A stretch of 64,000 bases of DNA, taken from Methylovorus sp. MM2 (GTDB lineage Bacteria; Pseudomonadota; Gammaproteobacteria; Burkholderiales; Methylophilaceae). The notes under the pieces were generated by a model. That model made no database searches. It worked only from the letters and a program-made list of their open reading frames with translations, and was not told the DNA's origin. Positions 27,147 through 35,447 of the stretch are shown in pieces. Each line of letters begins with the position of its first letter. Positions within the stretch are counted from its first letter, which is position 1. The DNA is taken from assembly GCF_001648895.1 (NCBI RefSeq), contig NZ_LXUF01000001.1, forward strand, positions 558,001 through 622,000. The letters run 5' to 3'. The position numbers and the translations under genes are program-made.

Positions 27147-28079
27147 TTAAACTAAAGTCAACCAGTGTGCATGTTTAGCTGATTTTCCTGTGACTGCATC
27201 AAAATACATCTTCTGCAATTTTTCAGTGACAGGGCCGCGTTTGCCTATACCAATCGCACGATTATCCAGCTCACGGATTGGGGTGACTTCAGCTGCTGTA
27301 CCAGTAAAAAATGCCTCATCAGCAGAATATACTTCATCGCGCGTGATACGCTTTTCGATGATATTCAGGCCGATCTCAGCCGCTAATTGAACGATGGTGT
27401 CGCGGGTAATGCCTTCGAGCGCACTCGTCAGGTCCGGCGTGTAAAGCTTGCCATTGCGAACGATGAAGACGTTTTCGCCAGAGCCTTCTGCAACAAAACC
27501 GTCGACATCCAATAGTAGTGCTTCGTCATAGCCATCAGCAGCGGCTTCTTGGTGTGCAAGAATCGAGTTCATGTAATTGCCATTGGCTTTGGCCTTACAC
27601 ATCGTGATATTCACATGGTGGCGTGAGAATGAGGATGTCTTGACGCGAATGCCTGCTTCTAAGGCTTCTTCGCCCATATAAGCACCCCATTTCCAAGCGC
27701 CAACGATCAGATGCGTGGATAAGGTTTTAGCCGAGATGCCCATCGCTTCTGCCCCATAGAACGCCATTGGGCGTATGTATGCAGATTCCAGATTGTTTTC
27801 GCGGACAGCTGCTTTTTGCGCTTCTGAGACCGTTGCCTTATCAAATGGCATCTTCATGCCAAGGATGTGCGCCGATCTAAAAAGGCGGTCAGTATGTTCC
27901 TGTAAGCGGAAGATCGCTGTGCCTTTATCTGTCTTGTATGCGCGAACCCCTTCAAAAACGCCCATTCCGTAATGCAGTGTGTGAGTCAAGACGTGCGTTG
28001 TCGCGTCCCGCCAAGGAACCATTTTTCCGTCATACCAAATCACACCATCACGGTCAGCCATTGTGGCGGCACTAGCCAT
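27147..28079 (-). CDS. ilvE: branched-chain amino acid aminotransferase
   Basis: PLP enzyme for the last step of valine, leucine and isoleucine synthesis. The 310-residue class IV aminotransferase begins with DGVIWYDGKMVPW, has HTLHYGMGVFEGVRAY, the lysine-containing SSFSRHHVNITMCKAKANGN-type region and EGSGENVFIV, then TAAEVTPIRE. The RBS and ATG at 28079 look normal. Followed by the zinc-finger gene in an operon. Confidence 0.96.
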   Translation of the reverse strand: MASAATMADRDGVIWYDGKMVPWRDATTHVLTHTLHYGMGVFEGVRAYKTDKGTAIFRLQEHTDRLFRSAHILGMKMPFDKATVSEAQKAAVRENNLESAYIRPMAFYGAEAMGISAKTLSTHLIVGAWKWGAYMGEEALEAGIRVKTSSFSRHHVNITMCKAKANGNYMNSILAHQEAAADGYDEALLLDVDGFVAEGSGENVFIVRNGKLYTPDLTSALEGITRDTIVQLAAEIGLNIIEKRITRDEVYSADEAFFTGTAAEVTPIRELDNRAIGIGKRGPVTEKLQKMYFDAVTGKSAKHAHWLTLV

Positions 28080-28230
28080 CTTGTATCTCCATCGGGCAAA
28101 AGCGTAATTGTAAACGCAAGGCCTTGTATTTGAATAGCCAAATCGGAGTAGAAGCTGCTGAAATCGTATGAATTATGGAAAAACAATTGTGCGAAAAAGC
28201 ATTCTTCAAATAATTGACAAGATTACAAGG

Positions 28231-28300
28231 ATATTAACCACTTTTAAATTATGGTTTATAGGCGTAGAATTAAAAACATTATTTTGAAAGTGGTTAATAT
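28231..28300 (+). promoter_or_regulatory. 14-base inverted repeat upstream of ompW
   Basis: ATATTAACCACTTT (28231-28244) and its exact complement (28287-28300) are separated by 42 bases; the right arm ends just before AGGAGA of ompW. A TTGACA lies at 28214-28219. It could be paired operator half-sites or an RNA stem that hides the ribosome binding region. Confidence 0.5.
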
Positions 28301-28314
28301 TAGGAGAAGATAAA

Positions 28315-28983
28315 ATGCAACAGAAACGACTAGCGGTTTTATTGATGAGTTTATTGTTACCCATGACTGCTTTTGCCGAGGCAGGTGATTGGGTGGTAAG
28401 AGCGCGCGCCGTCAATGTTAATCCGGATGAGCACAGCAAACTTGGTTCATATACCAATTCTTTATTAGGGGCGGGCGCTGGTTCCAAGCTTGAGGTTGAT
28501 GGCAATACCATTCCTGAATTCGATATTTCTTATTACCTAACCAAGAACATAGCGCTTGAGTTGGTATTGGCAGTCGGTACACGCCATGACGTTAAAGTGA
28601 ATGGCGCGAATGGCGTCGTTGATGAAAACCTTGGATCAGTGAATCTGTTGCCACCTACGCTGACTGCACAATGGCATTTCCGTCCAGACCAGACTTTTGA
28701 TCCTTATTTGGGTGCTGGCTTTAATTACACGCGGTTTATGGATAGCAACTTAAAGTCAGGTGCTTCTGGCAATAACCTTGGAAATATCAATGTCGATCGT
28801 AATAGGTGGGGCTTGGCATTTCAGGCAGGTTTTGACATTAACCTGGATGGCGGCTGGCTAATTAATGCTGATGTAAAAAAGATCTGGATCGATACAGATG
28901 TGAAGCTGGCGAATGGTACCAAGATCGATCATCTTGATATTGATCCCTGGGTAATCGGTATTGGTTTTGGTAAAAAGTTCTAA
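28315..28983 (+). CDS. ompW: OmpW family outer-membrane protein
   Basis: 222-residue precursor with a signal peptide at about 1-22 and an eight-strand barrel. It has GDWVVRARAVNVNP at the mature N-terminus, KNIALELVLAVGTRHDV and PYLGAGFNYTRF, and ends DPWVIGIGFGKKF. OmpW forms a small hydrophobic channel for small lipophilic compounds. AGGAGA precedes the ATG. Single gene, divergent from ilvE, with an inverted repeat in its leader. Confidence 0.94.
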   Translation: MQQKRLAVLLMSLLLPMTAFAEAGDWVVRARAVNVNPDEHSKLGSYTNSLLGAGAGSKLEVDGNTIPEFDISYYLTKNIALELVLAVGTRHDVKVNGANGVVDENLGSVNLLPPTLTAQWHFRPDQTFDPYLGAGFNYTRFMDSNLKSGASGNNLGNINVDRNRWGLAFQAGFDINLDGGWLINADVKKIWIDTDVKLANGTKIDHLDIDPWVIGIGFGKKF

Positions 28984-29074
28984 CCACACTGTTAAGTTGC
29001 GTTGCGTACTAGCAACACTAAGTGTCGTTAGCGCTTAATCGGGGTGTGCTTCGTGATAGGATGCGCTGGATTCA

Positions 29075-29668
29075 TTGATTATCGAGACGATCTTGCGCAT
29101 CTTATTGCTTGGCTTTTTATGTAGCCTATTGTTGGCTTGTGGTTCGGATAAAACCGCACTGAATTTATATAGTAGCGATATCTCTGATGCCGGGCTTAAG
29201 AACGAATACAGTTTGACTGACCATCATGGCGTTAAGCGAACAGCAGCAGATTTTGCAGGTAAAGTGGTTGTGCTCACTTTTGGCTATACGTTTTGCCCAG
29301 ATGTATGCCCGACGACATTATCTGATCTATCGCATGCGGTGAAGGCTTTAGGTCCGCTGGCTGAAAAGGTGCAGATTATCTTCGTGACGGTTGATCCAGA
29401 GCGCGATACGCAGTTGGTTTTGTCGCAATATGTGCCAGCATTTAGCCCCAGTTTTTTGGGTTTATATGGTACGCCGGAGCAAACGGTAGAGGTCGCTAAG
29501 AACTTTAAAGCGTTCTATGCAAAACAGCAGCGGCCAGATGGTGGGGCGTATTCAGTTGACCACAGTGCGGGGTCATATGTGATAGACCCGACCGGAAAGA
29601 TAAGACTTTTTATTAAGTATGGCGAGAAACCTGACCATATTACTCAGGATTTAAAGCAATTGCTTTGA
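29075..29668 (+). CDS. SCO family copper chaperone lipoprotein
   Basis: 197 residues: a lipoprotein signal with the box LLLAC (Cys22), then a thioredoxin-like SCO domain with TFGYTFCPDVCP (CxxxC copper site) and the conserved histidine in YSVDHSAGSYVID. SCO proteins deliver copper to cytochrome oxidase. It lies about 80 bases before ccoN, in keeping with that. The start is uncertain: TTG at 29075 gives a good signal peptide but has no strong ribosome binding site; TTG at 29093 is possible. Confidence 0.92.
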   Translation: MIIETILRILLLGFLCSLLLACGSDKTALNLYSSDISDAGLKNEYSLTDHHGVKRTAADFAGKVVVLTFGYTFCPDVCPTTLSDLSHAVKALGPLAEKVQIIFVTVDPERDTQLVLSQYVPAFSPSFLGLYGTPEQTVEVAKNFKAFYAKQQRPDGGAYSVDHSAGSYVIDPTGKIRLFIKYGEKPDHITQDLKQLL

Positions 29669-29749
29669 GTGTTTTAGGTTGTCGTGAAATATAGATACAG
29701 AATATAATCCCTTTTTTGGTTAGTGTTTTTTGGATTAGGAGACGTAGTA

Positions 29750-31189
29750 ATGGCAACGTCGAACGCCGTCATTTCTGGCGAGCAATATAACTACGATATT
29801 ATTCGCAAGTTCAGCATCATGACATTGGTGTGGGGTGCGGTTGGCATGTTCATCGGTGTTTACATCGCTTCAGAGCTTGCTTTTCCTATTCTCAACTTTG
29901 ATATTCCCTACATCACTTTTGGTCGTTTGCGTCCTGCGCATACGGGTACTGTGATCTTTGGTTTTGGTGGTAGCGCTTTATTCGCGACCTCGTACTACAT
30001 CGTCCAGCGTACCTGTCAGGCACGCCTTTTTGGCGAGAAGATGGTGAATTTCACTTTCTGGGGTTGGCAGGCGATCATTGTCCTTGCGATTCTCGGTAAC
30101 GTTTTTGGTTATAGCCAAGGCCGTGAATATGCTGAAATGGAATGGCCTATCGATCTATTGATCGAAGTGGTTTGGGTCACTTATCTGATTATCTTCGTCG
30201 GCACATTGATGAAACGTAACCAGCCACATATCTATGTCGCTAACTGGTTCTATCTGGCGTTTATTCTAGCCACCGCACTTTTACATACTTTCAATAATCT
30301 GGCAGTGCCTATCGGCTTGTTCTCATTGAAGTCATATAGCCTGTTTGCCGGTGCACAAGATGCGATGACGCAATGGTGGTACGGTCATAATTCTGTTGGT
30401 TTCTTCCTGACAGCGGCTTTTCTGGGGATGATGTATTACTTCGTGCCTAAACAGGCTGGCCGTCCTGTGTATTCATACAGGCTTTCTGTATTGCACTTCT
30501 GGGCGATTATCTTCCTGTATATGTGGGCTGGTGCGCATCACTTGCACTGGACAGCTATTCCGGACTGGACATCTACACTGGCTGCAACGTTTTCTATCAT
30601 GCTATTGCTGCCATCATGGGGCGGTATGATCAACGGTATCCTGACGCTTTCAGGTGCGTGGGATAAGCTGCGCACTGACCCGATCATGCGCTTCTTGATT
30701 GTGGCACTTTCATTCTATGGTATGTCCACATTCGAAGGCCCAATGATGTCGCTGAAAGATGTGAATGCACTATCGCATTACACTGACTGGACGATCGGTC
30801 ACGTACACTCTGGCGCATTGGGCTGGGTGGCGATGATTACTTTCGGCAGTATGTATCACATGATTCCACGCTTGTGGAACACCCCGATGCATAGCCAGAA
30901 GCTTATCAATGTGCATTTCTGGTTGGCGACGGTTGGTATTCTGCTATACATCGTGGCGATGTGGATTTCAGGCATCATGCAAGGTTTGATGTGGCGCGCG
31001 TTCGATAACTTCGGCAACTTACAATACTCTTTCGTTGAATCTGTTGCCGCTGCGCATCCGTTCTATGTGATGCGTGCGCTGGGTGGTGTGTTCTTCCTAA
31101 GCGGCATGCTGATCATGTGCTACAACGTATTCAAAACGATACGTAATGGCAATACTGAACATCAAGCCTTTGTCGGCGCTAAAGCATAA
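29750..31189 (+). CDS. ccoN: cbb3-type cytochrome c oxidase subunit I
   Basis: Catalytic subunit of the high-affinity cbb3 oxidase, carrying haem b, haem b3 and CuB. I start at ATG 29750 ([17 protein letters not shown], 479 residues) because GGAG lies upstream; the frame could open at 29723, which is less likely. About 12 membrane segments and the expected histidines, e.g. [27 protein letters not shown] and [11 protein letters not shown]. First of ccoN-O-Q-P. I see no clear FNR box in the 80 bases upstream. Confidence 0.97.
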   Translation: MATSNAVISGEQYNYDIIRKFSIMTLVWGAVGMFIGVYIASELAFPILNFDIPYITFGRLRPAHTGTVIFGFGGSALFATSYYIVQRTCQARLFGEKMVNFTFWGWQAIIVLAILGNVFGYSQGREYAEMEWPIDLLIEVVWVTYLIIFVGTLMKRNQPHIYVANWFYLAFILATALLHTFNNLAVPIGLFSLKSYSLFAGAQDAMTQWWYGHNSVGFFLTAAFLGMMYYFVPKQAGRPVYSYRLSVLHFWAIIFLYMWAGAHHLHWTAIPDWTSTLAATFSIMLLLPSWGGMINGILTLSGAWDKLRTDPIMRFLIVALSFYGMSTFEGPMMSLKDVNALSHYTDWTIGHVHSGALGWVAMITFGSMYHMIPRLWNTPMHSQKLINVHFWLATVGILLYIVAMWISGIMQGLMWRAFDNFGNLQYSFVESVAAAHPFYVMRALGGVFFLSGMLIMCYNVFKTIRNGNTEHQAFVGAKA

Positions 31190-31217
31190 GCACTTAAGGT
31201 TATTGGAGTACTGAGAG

Positions 31218-31958
31218 ATGAGTTTTAAGCACGATAATATTGAACGTAACCTTGGATGGCTGCTTGTGCTGACGATGTTAGCCATTAGCGCGGGGGGATT
31301 AGTGGAAATCGTTCCGCTTTTCTTTATCAAGGAGACGATAGAAAAGGTCGATGGTGTCAGACCTTACAGCCCATTAGAGCTTCGTGGTCGCGATATCTAT
31401 CAGCGTGAAGGTTGCTACCTTTGCCACTCGCAGATGATTCGTCCTTTCCGTGATGAAGCACTGCGCTATGGACATTACTCACTCGCTGCTGAATCTAAAT
31501 ATGACCATCCATTTCAATGGGGTTCAAAGCGAACTGGGCCTGATCTTGCACGCGTTGGCGGTAAATATTCAAACGACTGGCACACTCAGCATTTAGAGGC
31601 ACCGCGTTCTTTGGTGCCTGAATCTGTGATGCCTAACTACCCTTGGTTGTCTAAAAATAATCTGGATTATTCTGACATCGTTGCGCGCATGAAAGCCCTA
31701 CGCACCACGGGTGTGCCCTATTCAAACAGTCAGGCGGAGTATGAGCGTAACGTAAAAGATTTTGGTGAAGATGTTGCGAAAACATTGCATATTCCTGATG
31801 CTGAAAAGAACCTTGTTGCTCAGGCACATTTAGGTAACTACGACACTAATCCAGACAATATCAGTGAGATGGATGCACTGGTTGCATACTTGCAAGTGCT
31901 GGGAACCATGGTCGATTTCAAGAAATATGACGACGATTATTTCGTCAAATTCCGTTAA
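31218..31958 (+). CDS. ccoO: cbb3-type cytochrome c oxidase subunit II
   Basis: Membrane-anchored mono-haem cytochrome c subunit, 246 residues. One N-terminal membrane helix, the haem site CYLCH in [17 protein letters not shown] and an axial methionine in VMPNYPWL. It begins 28 bases after ccoN with GGAG upstream. Confidence 0.97.
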   Translation: MSFKHDNIERNLGWLLVLTMLAISAGGLVEIVPLFFIKETIEKVDGVRPYSPLELRGRDIYQREGCYLCHSQMIRPFRDEALRYGHYSLAAESKYDHPFQWGSKRTGPDLARVGGKYSNDWHTQHLEAPRSLVPESVMPNYPWLSKNNLDYSDIVARMKALRTTGVPYSNSQAEYERNVKDFGEDVAKTLHIPDAEKNLVAQAHLGNYDTNPDNISEMDALVAYLQVLGTMVDFKKYDDDYFVKFR

Positions 31959-31979
31959 GCGAATAGCGGGGGTTAACTG

Positions 31980-32168
31980 ATGGAATTTTTGTTGTGGTTC
32001 ACCAAATTTGAGAATACCAAGCCACTGTCATTGGTGATTTTCTTCACCATGTTCTGTGTCGTACTCGTTTATTTATATGGCAATAAACATCGTAGCCAAA
32101 CGCTAGAGGCATACAAGAATATTCCTCTGGACGATGATGTGATTGAGTTAGGGAATAAAAAGTCATGA
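31980..32168 (+). CDS. ccoQ: cbb3-type oxidase subunit CcoQ
   Basis: 62 residues with one membrane helix (LSLVIFFTMFCVVLVYLYG) and a short charged tail; length and position between ccoO and ccoP fit CcoQ (FixQ), which stabilises the complex. Its end overlaps ccoP by four bases. Confidence 0.9.
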   Translation: MEFLLWFTKFENTKPLSLVIFFTMFCVVLVYLYGNKHRSQTLEAYKNIPLDDDVIELGNKKS

Positions 32169-33103
32169 TTCAGCAAGAAAAGGTAGTGCCCACTACGACA
32201 GGACATACCTGGGATGATGATTTACAAGAGCTGAATAATCCACTACCCACTTGGTGGATATGGGGCTTTTATGTCACTTTCATATTTACAATCCTCTATT
32301 GGCTGTTTTTCCCCGCATGGCCTATCGGTGGCAGTTTCACAAAAGGCGTGCCCGGTTGGAATGACGTGACTTACACCGCAACAACAGTCGATGGCAAGCA
32401 GGTTCAGAAGACGACACACTGGAATATGCGCTCGAAATTCATGCAGGACATGAATGAGCGAGGTGCTGAGCAAAAAGTCTGGTTTGATAAAGTGGCTGCG
32501 ATGTCTTATGAGGATGTATCAGCAGATGCTGATCTCATGCAATTCGTGAACTCCGCAGGCAAGACTTTATTCTCAGATAACTGCGCGCCATGCCATCAGG
32601 CAGGCGGGCAAGGGAAAATAGGGTTCGCACCTAACCTGACCGATGACTATTGGCAGTATGGTGGTACGTATGAGCTTATTCATACGACCATAGCGGGTGG
32701 TCGCAGAGGATATATGCCACCGTTCAAGGAAGTACTGACCGAAGCGCAGATCAAGCAATTAGCGAATTATGTATTGAGCTTATCTGATGAGCCACATGAT
32801 GCTGAAGCCGCTAAGGTGGGCGATACCTTATTCCATAGCGAAACAGCGGCCTGTTTCTATTGTCATGGTGCTGAGGGTAATGGTCGTATCGAATTAGGAT
32901 CTGCTAACCTGACTGACAAGATCTGGTTATGGGTGAATGTCGCAGATGAGAAGAAACCCGAGCTTAAGTTAAGTGCGGTAGAAAAGGTCATCACTGGTGG
33001 CCTGAACCATGGTGTCATGCAGCCATGGGAGCATAGACTCCAACCTGAACAAATCAAGTTGTTGACTGTCTATGTACATGACAGCTTGGGTGGCGGTAAG
33101 TAG
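32165..33103 (+). CDS. ccoP: cbb3-type cytochrome c oxidase subunit III
   Basis: Di-haem cytochrome c subunit, 312 residues. An N-terminal membrane helix (NPLPTWWIWGFYVTFIFTIL) is followed by two cytochrome c domains with CAPCH and CFYCH sites. It accepts electrons from soluble cytochrome c and passes them to CcoN. Start overlaps ccoQ. A strong hairpin follows the stop. Confidence 0.97.
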   Translation: MIQQEKVVPTTTGHTWDDDLQELNNPLPTWWIWGFYVTFIFTILYWLFFPAWPIGGSFTKGVPGWNDVTYTATTVDGKQVQKTTHWNMRSKFMQDMNERGAEQKVWFDKVAAMSYEDVSADADLMQFVNSAGKTLFSDNCAPCHQAGGQGKIGFAPNLTDDYWQYGGTYELIHTTIAGGRRGYMPPFKEVLTEAQIKQLANYVLSLSDEPHDAEAAKVGDTLFHSETAACFYCHGAEGNGRIELGSANLTDKIWLWVNVADEKKPELKLSAVEKVITGGLNHGVMQPWEHRLQPEQIKLLTVYVHDSLGGGK

Positions 33104-33117
33104 TGTCACCGATGGTA

Positions 33118-33148
33118 AATAAAGGCTCACTTTTTGTGAGCCTTTATT
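33118..33148 (+). terminator. hairpin after ccoP
   Basis: Perfect 13-base stem (AATAAAGGCTCAC and complement) and T5 loop, 14 bases past ccoP. The T-run is interrupted, so ccoG may be reached by partial read-through. Confidence 0.75.
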
Positions 33149-33193
33149 GTCTACGATGCCATATTTTTGGTCAGGCGCACTGAACAGGACGCT

Positions 33194-34621
33194 ATGGAAG
33201 CAGGTGCAGTAAAGCAGTCCCCGTTGTTTATCAAATCTATTCCCATCGTCACGCGATCGGTTAAGGGAAAATTTCGTAATTTAAAGACAGCAGTGATGCT
33301 GTTTGGTTATTCGTTCTACTTCATCTTGCCCTGGATACCTTGGGAGCGAGCTGGTGCGCCTTCACAAGCGGTTTTATTCGATCTTGTTACTCGCCGGTTT
33401 TTCATCTTCAACCTGATTGTCTATCCGCAAGACATCTTTTGGCTTGCCATGGTGTTGTTCATTCTGGCTGCCTTGCTGTTCTTCACTACTGGCCTAGTTG
33501 GGCGAGCGTGGTGTGGATTTTTCTGCTTTCAGACGGTATGGACTGATCTTTTCATTCGTATTGAGCAGGCGATCCAAGGAGAGCGCCCAGCGCGGCTTAA
33601 ATTGCAAAAGCAGCCTTGGAATAGCGAGAAGATCCTCAAAGTTGGCTCATCTCATTTCCTCATGGTGTTGGTTTCTTTCTGGACAGCCATTAGTTTTGCC
33701 GCATATTTCACCTATGCCCCGAATCTATTGGGAAACCTTATTTCAGGGCACGCGGTAGAGGCGACTTATATCACGGTGATTGTGTTGACGATCACGACCT
33801 ATGCTGCTGCTGGGATATTACGTGAAAATATTTGTACCTTGGCCTGTCCGTATGCGCGTTTTCAAAGTGTGATGTATGAAGCGGATACATTGGCAGTCAG
33901 TTACGATGCACGTCGAGGCGAGGGCACTAAAGGTCGGATTGTGCCTAAGCCAGGCTTGCGCATCCGCGAGGAACGTATTGAACAAGGACATGGTGATTGT
34001 ATCGATTGCGGGTTCTGCGTACAGGTTTGCCCAACGGGCATTGATATACGTAACGGGCTGCAATATCAATGTATCTCTTGTGGATTGTGTATCGACGCCT
34101 GCAATAACATCATGGACTCTGTTGGTTATCCACGTGGCTTGATTAGGTATGACTCGGAAATTAACCTGAAGAGTCCAACACCAACTAAACCAAGCATTCA
34201 GTGGATGCGGCCCAAAGTGATCGGTTATGCTTTGTCTGTGTTGTTGATGACGGGCACACTTGCGTACCATATCGGAACGCGGTTGGATACTGAGGTGGCG
34301 ATCCAGCAGGTGCGGCAACCTTTGTTCATTAAATTGTCTGATGGCAGCATCAGGAACCGCTACCAGATACATTTGGTGAATAAAACTGAACTCGATGAAA
34401 CATACCAAGTCGGAGTAAAAGGTATTCCAGATGAGGCGCTGGATATGGGGAATATCCCACACCTGAAAGTGAGTGCTGGCAAGGATTTACGTGTGAATGC
34501 CAAAGTCAGTCTGAGCCGCGAGCTTGCAGCTAAAACGAAGAAATTTAAATTCATCATTAAACCTTCTTCTCGAGATGAAGCCCCTCTTGAAATAGAGACC
34601 AACTTTAATAGCCCGCAGTAA
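33194..34621 (+). CDS. ccoG: cytochrome c oxidase accessory protein CcoG (FixG/RdxA)
   Basis: Membrane iron-sulfur protein required for cbb3 assembly, thought to reduce copper. I start at ATG 33194 (475 residues) with AGGAC upstream; the frame could open at TTG 33167. Five or six membrane segments, then two ferredoxin-type clusters (CIDCGFCVQVCPTGID and CISCGLCIDACN), plus an LACPYARFQ loop. The C-terminal periplasmic Ig-like domain is present. Confidence 0.95.
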   Translation: MEAGAVKQSPLFIKSIPIVTRSVKGKFRNLKTAVMLFGYSFYFILPWIPWERAGAPSQAVLFDLVTRRFFIFNLIVYPQDIFWLAMVLFILAALLFFTTGLVGRAWCGFFCFQTVWTDLFIRIEQAIQGERPARLKLQKQPWNSEKILKVGSSHFLMVLVSFWTAISFAAYFTYAPNLLGNLISGHAVEATYITVIVLTITTYAAAGILRENICTLACPYARFQSVMYEADTLAVSYDARRGEGTKGRIVPKPGLRIREERIEQGHGDCIDCGFCVQVCPTGIDIRNGLQYQCISCGLCIDACNNIMDSVGYPRGLIRYDSEINLKSPTPTKPSIQWMRPKVIGYALSVLLMTGTLAYHIGTRLDTEVAIQQVRQPLFIKLSDGSIRNRYQIHLVNKTELDETYQVGVKGIPDEALDMGNIPHLKVSAGKDLRVNAKVSLSRELAAKTKKFKFIIKPSSRDEAPLEIETNFNSPQ

Positions 34622-34639
34622 TCGATAAGAGATTCAATT

Positions 34640-35428
34640 TTGCCTCAGATAGCAATGACAGAGACCTTGTTTGGCGGACTACTTTTAGCCGCCTTTTTGT
34701 TTTTCACTAGCCGCCGTTTGGGGCTATCCAACTTCTGGGCAGGCATTTTGAGCGGTGCCATCCCTTTTATCGCTTATATCTTCTATAGCACTCGATATTG
34801 GCCGGGCGGTGATGTGCTGGCGATCCACTTTGCCGTTTATCTGGCGACTGCCGGCTTATTGATGGTATTCGGCGGTATGCAGCAGAAAAAGCAGCGCATG
34901 CATTGGGGACCTAAGTTGATCGTTGGGTTCTTTATTGGTTTAGTCATGTTGAATGCCTCGCTGCTTTCCATCGCTATGCGTGGTTTGCCTGATAGTATCG
35001 CCGGGATTTTCCTGCCTAACCCTGATAATCAGACTGTGCATACGACTTTTCCGGGATTGATCCCCCATGATCGTAACAAGCTGTATGAGCCGCATCTGCA
35101 ACAGATTGAGCAGCAGCGTAATCTCGGCTGGCAGGTTAGCGTGGATGGGTTTGGCGTGATTAAGAGTAAAGTGGGGCAGACCGTTAAAGTGACATTACGT
35201 GATGCAAATAACCAGCCTATTCATGGAGCTGATATCACGCTGGCGTTATGGCGCATGGCGAATAGCGCGGACGATAGAAAGCTGAGTTTTAAAGAAACCG
35301 GAGATGGTGTTTACACTGCTGAGCTTTTACTGCCAGATGAAGGTCGATGGATCACTGAGCTATATATCCAGCATGGTGAAGATGATTTCCTTAAGAAGCA
35401 GTCACTCTATGTCGATGGTAATGACTAG
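34640..35428 (+). CDS. fixH: FixH-like protein with extra N-terminal membrane domain
   Basis: 262 residues. The C-terminal 140 (from about HGLNRN-equivalent YEPHLQQIEQQRNLGW) fit FixH/CcoH: a periplasmic beta-sandwich with KVTLRDANNQPIHGADITLA. FixH usually has about 160 residues and one helix, but here the first 115 residues carry four membrane segments. It is a cbb3 assembly factor by position between ccoG and ccoI. The start could be TTG 34640 (AAGAGA upstream) or ATG 34655. Confidence 0.78.
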   Translation: MPQIAMTETLFGGLLLAAFLFFTSRRLGLSNFWAGILSGAIPFIAYIFYSTRYWPGGDVLAIHFAVYLATAGLLMVFGGMQQKKQRMHWGPKLIVGFFIGLVMLNASLLSIAMRGLPDSIAGIFLPNPDNQTVHTTFPGLIPHDRNKLYEPHLQQIEQQRNLGWQVSVDGFGVIKSKVGQTVKVTLRDANNQPIHGADITLALWRMANSADDRKLSFKETGDGVYTAELLLPDEGRWITELYIQHGEDDFLKKQSLYVDGND

Positions 35429-35447
35429 TATGCTGGGTTAACCCCGT

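Noticed and set aside
33818-34462. 214-residue open frame on the minus strand over ccoG
   Set aside because: Antisense to the ferredoxin and Ig-like parts of ccoG; no family features and no place for a promoter.
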